NCBI GenBank assembly: GCA_030447505.1
Contig: JAUJOT010000002.1
Coordinates: forward strand, 496,001 to 560,000
Direction of reading: 5' to 3'
Source of the DNA: Solirubrobacteraceae bacterium
GTDB lineage: Bacteria; Actinomycetota; Thermoleophilia; Solirubrobacterales; Solirubrobacteraceae
Length of the DNA stretch: 64,000 nt
This document shows positions 60,867 to 64,000 of this stretch, piece by piece. Position numbers and translations under genes: made by a program. Numbering within the stretch: position 1 is the first letter of the stretch; the number at the start of each line of letters is the position of its first letter. Under the pieces are notes generated by a model. It had not been told where the DNA came from, made no database searches, and worked only from the letters and a program-made list of their open reading frames with translations.

Positions 60867-62158
60867 CGCAGACGCGCCGATTTTCCGACCAGCGCCTTGA
60901 ATGCCCGCCCGCGCGCCTCGAAGTCCGCGAACTGATCGAAGCTCGCACAGGCCGGCGACAGCAGCACGACGTCGCCCGCCCGTGCCGCGGCCCGCGCGCG
61001 CTGCACCGCCGTCGGCAGGTCTGCGCAGTGCTCGCCGCCGGCGTCGCGCCCGATCCGCTCGGCGTCCTCGCCGATCAGGTACGTCCGGTGCGCCCTGCCG
61101 CGCAGCGGCGCGAAGTCCTGCCCCTTGCCCTGCCCGCCGAGGATCAGGTGCACCCGCACGTCGGGCGCGAAGCTCGCGAGCGCGACGAGTGTCGAGGCGA
61201 CGTTCGTCGCCTTGGAGTCGTTGACGAACAGGACGCCGTCGACCCGCGCGACCTCCTCGAGCCGGTGCTCGACGCCGGCGAACGTGCGCAGCCCGGCGCG
61301 GACCGCGTCGCGGTCGATCCCGCGCGCGAGCGCGATCGCCGCCGCGGCCGCCGCGTTCGCGCGGTTATGCGCGCCGCGCAGGCGGATCTCGTCGTAGGCG
61401 ATCAGCGGCTCGTCATCCCACCACAGGTGCCCCGCGCGGTCGTCGAGCTCGCCGCCGGGCCCGAACGGCACGCGCCGCGCGCAGCCGCCCAGGTCCTCGA
61501 CGGGCAGCCCTGCCGGCGCCACCGCCAGATCGTCGTTGCCCTGCCGCGCAAAGGCCTGCAGCTTCGCGGCGAGGTAGTCGTCGAGCGTGCCGTGGCGGTC
61601 GAGGTGATCGGACTCGACGTTCAGCAGCACCGCCCCCTCGGGGGCGAACTCGAGCGTGTCCTCGAGCTGAAAGGAGCTCGCCTCGCAGACGACCGTGGCG
61701 CCCGCGTCGAGGCTGCCCGCAAGCCCGCTCACCGCCGTCCCGACGTTGCCCGCCACGGCGACGGCCAAGCCTGCCTCGCGGTGGATGTGGCCGAGCAGCT
61801 CGACCGTCGTCGTCTTGCCGTTCGTGCCGGTCACCGCGATGAACTCGTTTGGCAGCAGCCGCCAGCCGAGCTCGAGCTCGCCGAGCACCGGCACGCCGCG
61901 CCCGCGCGCCGCCGCGATCACGGGCGCCTCGCGCGGGACGCCTGGCGACTTGACGACCGCGCTCGCGCTCGCCAGAAACGCCAGGCCCTCCGTCCGCAGA
62001 TGCGCATCGATGTCGTCCGGGATCGCCGCCGGCGAACCGCGATCGACCGCCACGACCTGCTCTCCGCGCGAGATCAGGGCCCGCGCCGCCGCGATTCCCG
62101 ACCGCGCCAACCCCACGACGAGCCACGGGCCCGGCGGCAGCGGCGGGCGGCTACGCAA
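60863..62158 (-). CDS. murD: UDP-N-acetylmuramoylalanine--D-glutamate ligase
   Basis: 431 residues. LVVGLARSGIAAARAL at 13-28, ATP loop GTNGKTTT near 112-119, NVESDHLDRHG, RGAHNRANAAAA, FVNDSKATN and LSPACASFDQF are MurD hallmarks. It adds D-Glu to UDP-MurNAc-L-Ala. The TTG start overlaps the last 8 bases of mraY, so translation is coupled. TTG is chosen because homology starts within a few residues. Confidence 0.95.
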   Translation of the reverse strand: MRSRPPLPPGPWLVVGLARSGIAAARALISRGEQVVAVDRGSPAAIPDDIDAHLRTEGLAFLASASAVVKSPGVPREAPVIAAARGRGVPVLGELELGWRLLPNEFIAVTGTNGKTTTVELLGHIHREAGLAVAVAGNVGTAVSGLAGSLDAGATVVCEASSFQLEDTLEFAPEGAVLLNVESDHLDRHGTLDDYLAAKLQAFARQGNDDLAVAPAGLPVEDLGGCARRVPFGPGGELDDRAGHLWWDDEPLIAYDEIRLRGAHNRANAAAAAAIALARGIDRDAVRAGLRTFAGVEHRLEEVARVDGVLFVNDSKATNVASTLVALASFAPDVRVHLILGGQGKGQDFAPLRGRAHRTYLIGEDAERIGRDAGGEHCADLPTAVQRARAAARAGDVVLLSPACASFDQFADFEARGRAFKALVGKSARLR

Positions 62159-63131
62159 CGGAGGCCTGGTACAGCGTGAAGCCGATCGCGCTGCAGATCG
62201 CCGCGATGATCCAGAAGCGCAGGATGATCTTCGTCTCCGACCATCCGAGAAGCTCGAAGTGGTGATGGATCGGCGCCATCAGGAACGGTCGCTTGCGGAA
62301 GGCCTGAAACGAGAAGACCTGGATCATCACGCTGAGCGCCTCGATGACGAAGATGCCGCCGAGCAGGATCAGCAGGATCTCGGTCTTCGTCATGACCGCA
62401 AGCCCGGCGATCGCGCCGCCGAGGGCGAGCGACCCCGTGTCCCCCATGAAGATCGTCGCCGGGAACGCGTTGAACCACAGAAACCCGACGCACGCGCCGA
62501 CGAGGCAGGCGGACAGGATCGCGAGGTCGTGCTGGCCGCTCGTGATGAACGTGATCCCGATGTAGGCCAGCGCCACGATCGCGGCGCAGCCGGCGGCGAG
62601 GCCGTCGAGGCCGTCGGTGAGGTTGACGGCGCTCGTCGTGCCGGCGACGACGATGATGATGAGCGCGAGGAACGGCAGCCCGGCGAGGAAGCCGAGGTCG
62701 ATTTGATAGTCGACGACGCGTAGGCGCAGCGTCTGCTGCAGCCCGGCCTTCTCGGTCGCGATCCACCACAGCGCGACCGAGATCACGATCGTGATCGCGA
62801 GCTTCATCCGCGCGCTCAGCCCGAGCGAGCGGCGGCGGACGATCTTCGTGTAGTCGTCGGCGAAGCCGAGCAGCGCGCAGCCGATCGCCGCCCCGTACAC
62901 GCCGACCGCCCGCCAGTCGTACTCGGACAGGATCAGGAACGGGATCGAGATCGCGGCGACGATGATGATCCCGCCCATCGTCGGGGTGCCGGCCTTGACG
63001 TGGTGCTTGGCCGGCCCCTCCTCGCGGATGAACTGGCCGAACTCGCGCCGGCGCAGGAACGCGATGAACTTCGGCGACAGGAAGATGCAGATCAGCAGCG
63101 CCGCCGTGCCGGCGATCAGGACCTCGCCCAT
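62151..63131 (-). CDS. mraY: Phospho-N-acetylmuramoyl-pentapeptide-transferase MraY
   Basis: 326 residues, ten membrane spans. KHHVKAGTPTMGGIIIV (43-59), the Asp pair in LGFADDYTKIVRRRSLGLS, NLTDGLDGLA and the C-terminal APIHHHFELLGWSE are diagnostic. It transfers phospho-MurNAc-pentapeptide to undecaprenyl phosphate, giving lipid I. Starts 7 nt after murF. Confidence 0.97.
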   Translation of the reverse strand: MGEVLIAGTAALLICIFLSPKFIAFLRRREFGQFIREEGPAKHHVKAGTPTMGGIIIVAAISIPFLILSEYDWRAVGVYGAAIGCALLGFADDYTKIVRRRSLGLSARMKLAITIVISVALWWIATEKAGLQQTLRLRVVDYQIDLGFLAGLPFLALIIIVVAGTTSAVNLTDGLDGLAAGCAAIVALAYIGITFITSGQHDLAILSACLVGACVGFLWFNAFPATIFMGDTGSLALGGAIAGLAVMTKTEILLILLGGIFVIEALSVMIQVFSFQAFRKRPFLMAPIHHHFELLGWSETKIILRFWIIAAICSAIGFTLYQASVA

Positions 63132-63138
63132 GCCGTGC

Positions 63139-64000
63139 CTACTCCGCGTCCGCTGCCGCCTGCAGACCCTGCGCGACGACCTCCAGGCCGACGCCGCGCG
63201 AGCCCTTGACGAGCACCGTATCGCCCGCGGCGACGAGCGCGCGAACGAGCGCGCTCGCGGCGGCGGCGTCGGGCGCGCCGTGCAGCTCGCCGCCGAAGCC
63301 GTCGCCCATCAGCGCCGCCAACGGCCCCACCGTCACGAGCACGTCGACGCCGCACTCGCGGGCGTAACGCCCGATCTCCGCGTGGAAGCGCGCCTCCTCT
63401 GGACCGAGCTCGAGCATGTCTCCGAGGACGGCGATCCGGCGCCCGGACCGAGCACCGGACGCGGCGAGATCATCGAGGGCGGCGCGCATCGACATCGGGT
63501 TGGCGTTGTAGCAGTCGTCGATGACGAGCACGTCGCCGGCCAGCTCGATCCGCTGGCCGCGGAGGGCGCTGAGCTCGACCTCGAGGTGCCCGCTCGGCTC
63601 GACGCCCGCGGCGCGCGCCGCGGCCAGCGCCGCGAGCGCGTTGAGGCGCATGTGGCGCGAGGTGAACGGCAGCTCGAGGTCGTCGGGCAGCGCGCAGACG
63701 TCGCCGCCGGGACCGAAGGTGACGGTGTGCAGGTCGTCGCGCAGGTGCACGTCGAGCAGCGGCTCGTCGGACGGCAGGACGGCGGTCGCGCCCGGGCGCA
63801 GGTCGACGAGCAGCTCGGCCTTTGCCGCGGCGACCGCCTCGAGCGAGCCGAGCAGCTCGAGGTGCACCGGCCCGACGTTGACGATCACGCCGACGTCGGG
63901 CTCGGCGATCGCGGTCAGCTCGGCGATCTGCCCGGTACCGCGCATCGCCATCTCGAGCACGAGCACCTCGGTGCCGGCGGGCGCGGCGAGGATCGACAGC
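63139..64000 (-). CDS. murF: UDP-N-acetylmuramoyl-tripeptide--D-alanyl-D-alanine ligase MurF, C-terminal part (cut by window edge)
   Basis: About 287 residues are visible; the frame stays open to base 64000 (LSILAAPAGTEVLVLEMAMR). EMAMRGTGQIAELTAIAEPD and VGVIVNVGPVHLELLGS belong to the central ATP-binding domain; VIDDCYNANPMSMRAALDDL and AVLGDMLELG to the C-terminal domain. The P-loop lies beyond the window. It adds D-Ala-D-Ala to the UDP-MurNAc-tripeptide. Upstream murE would be expected just outside. Confidence 0.96.
   Translation of the reverse strand, partial: LSILAAPAGTEVLVLEMAMRGTGQIAELTAIAEPDVGVIVNVGPVHLELLGSLEAVAAAKAELLVDLRPGATAVLPSDEPLLDVHLRDDLHTVTFGPGGDVCALPDDLELPFTSRHMRLNALAALAAARAAGVEPSGHLEVELSALRGQRIELAGDVLVIDDCYNANPMSMRAALDDLAASGARSGRRIAVLGDMLELGPEEARFHAEIGRYARECGVDVLVTVGPLAALMGDGFGGELHGAPDAAAASALVRALVAAGDTVLVKGSRGVGLEVVAQGLQAAADAE

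Overview
The window is chromosomal DNA from a very GC-rich actinobacterium. C/G-ending codons dominate, GTG and TTG starts are common, and there is no ftsA beside ftsZ. Several features point to class Thermoleophilia, order Solirubrobacterales (Conexibacter/Solirubrobacter-like): a secreted collagen-like protein whose N-terminal block (LPRNSVG, then RNNSV, then RNGTLLRKDF) is typical of that group, an AbiEi-like antitoxin/DUF559-type gene, a dcw cluster without ftsA, and the cluster scpA-scpB-rluB-aroH-hisC-aroF-tyrA-aroA-cmk-der. The assignment is by recognition only; no search was run.

Layout. 1-2.7 kb: 5' end of hrcA, a frameshifted MetE-like methyltransferase and a truncated AbiEi-like gene. 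2.7-5.1 kb (minus): RDD membrane protein, SDR and two MaoC/HadA-HadB-like genes. 5.1-11.8 kb: spoIIM-like gene (plus), then a six-gene minus operon RDD / membrane protein / DUF4129 / DUF4350 / MoxR / DUF58. 11.8-15.4 kb: yjbQ, a frameshifted metallophosphoesterase and an MFS transporter. 15.4-25.4 kb: lepA, murJ, rpsT, a small membrane protein, a secreted S1 protease, and holA-comEC-comEA. 25.5-32.8 kb: erythromycin-esterase-like gene, LOG-family gene, leuS, metK, der. 32.8-39.8 kb: cmk, an intergenic region with duplicated hairpin repeats, then aroA, tyrA, aroF, hisC and aroH. 39.9-44.8 kb: rluB, an unknown gene, rlmN, scpB, scpA, a tiny membrane protein and trpS. 44.9-50.6 kb: a subtilase and the glycine cleavage operon gcvT-gcvH-gcvPA-gcvPB. 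50.7-64 kb: DUF2510/DUF4870 gene, then the dcw cluster read right to left (murF, mraY, murD, ftsW, murG, murC, ftsQ, ftsZ, small acidic ORF). murB is divergent inside the cluster, and a collagen-like gene, a GH10 xylanase and a broken small gene sit between murD and ftsW.

How the genes work together. The shikimate-to-phenylalanine/tyrosine steps are almost complete and contiguous: DAHP synthase, EPSP synthase, chorismate mutase, prephenate dehydrogenase and a HisC-like aminotransferase. The AroF leader carries a 10-bp inverted repeat and a 21-codon coupled upstream ORF, which suggests regulation of pathway entry. The dcw genes build and flip lipid II (with MurJ encoded elsewhere) and assemble the division septum. 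The gcv genes form one glycine cleavage operon. comEA-comEC-holA is the usual DNA-uptake/polymerase-clamp-loader neighbourhood.

Two sequence-level patterns stand out. First, many genes that begin a transcript have a TANNNT -10-like box ending 6-9 nt before the start codon and no Shine-Dalgarno, consistent with leaderless mRNAs. Second, the cmk-aroA intergenic region (33.4-34.2 kb) carries two copies, 302 bp apart, of a non-coding module with paired hairpins, plus a 65-bp partial tandem duplication; this is the best candidate here for an undescribed element. Three genes carry single-base indels in short C/G runs, which could be real decay or assembly error.
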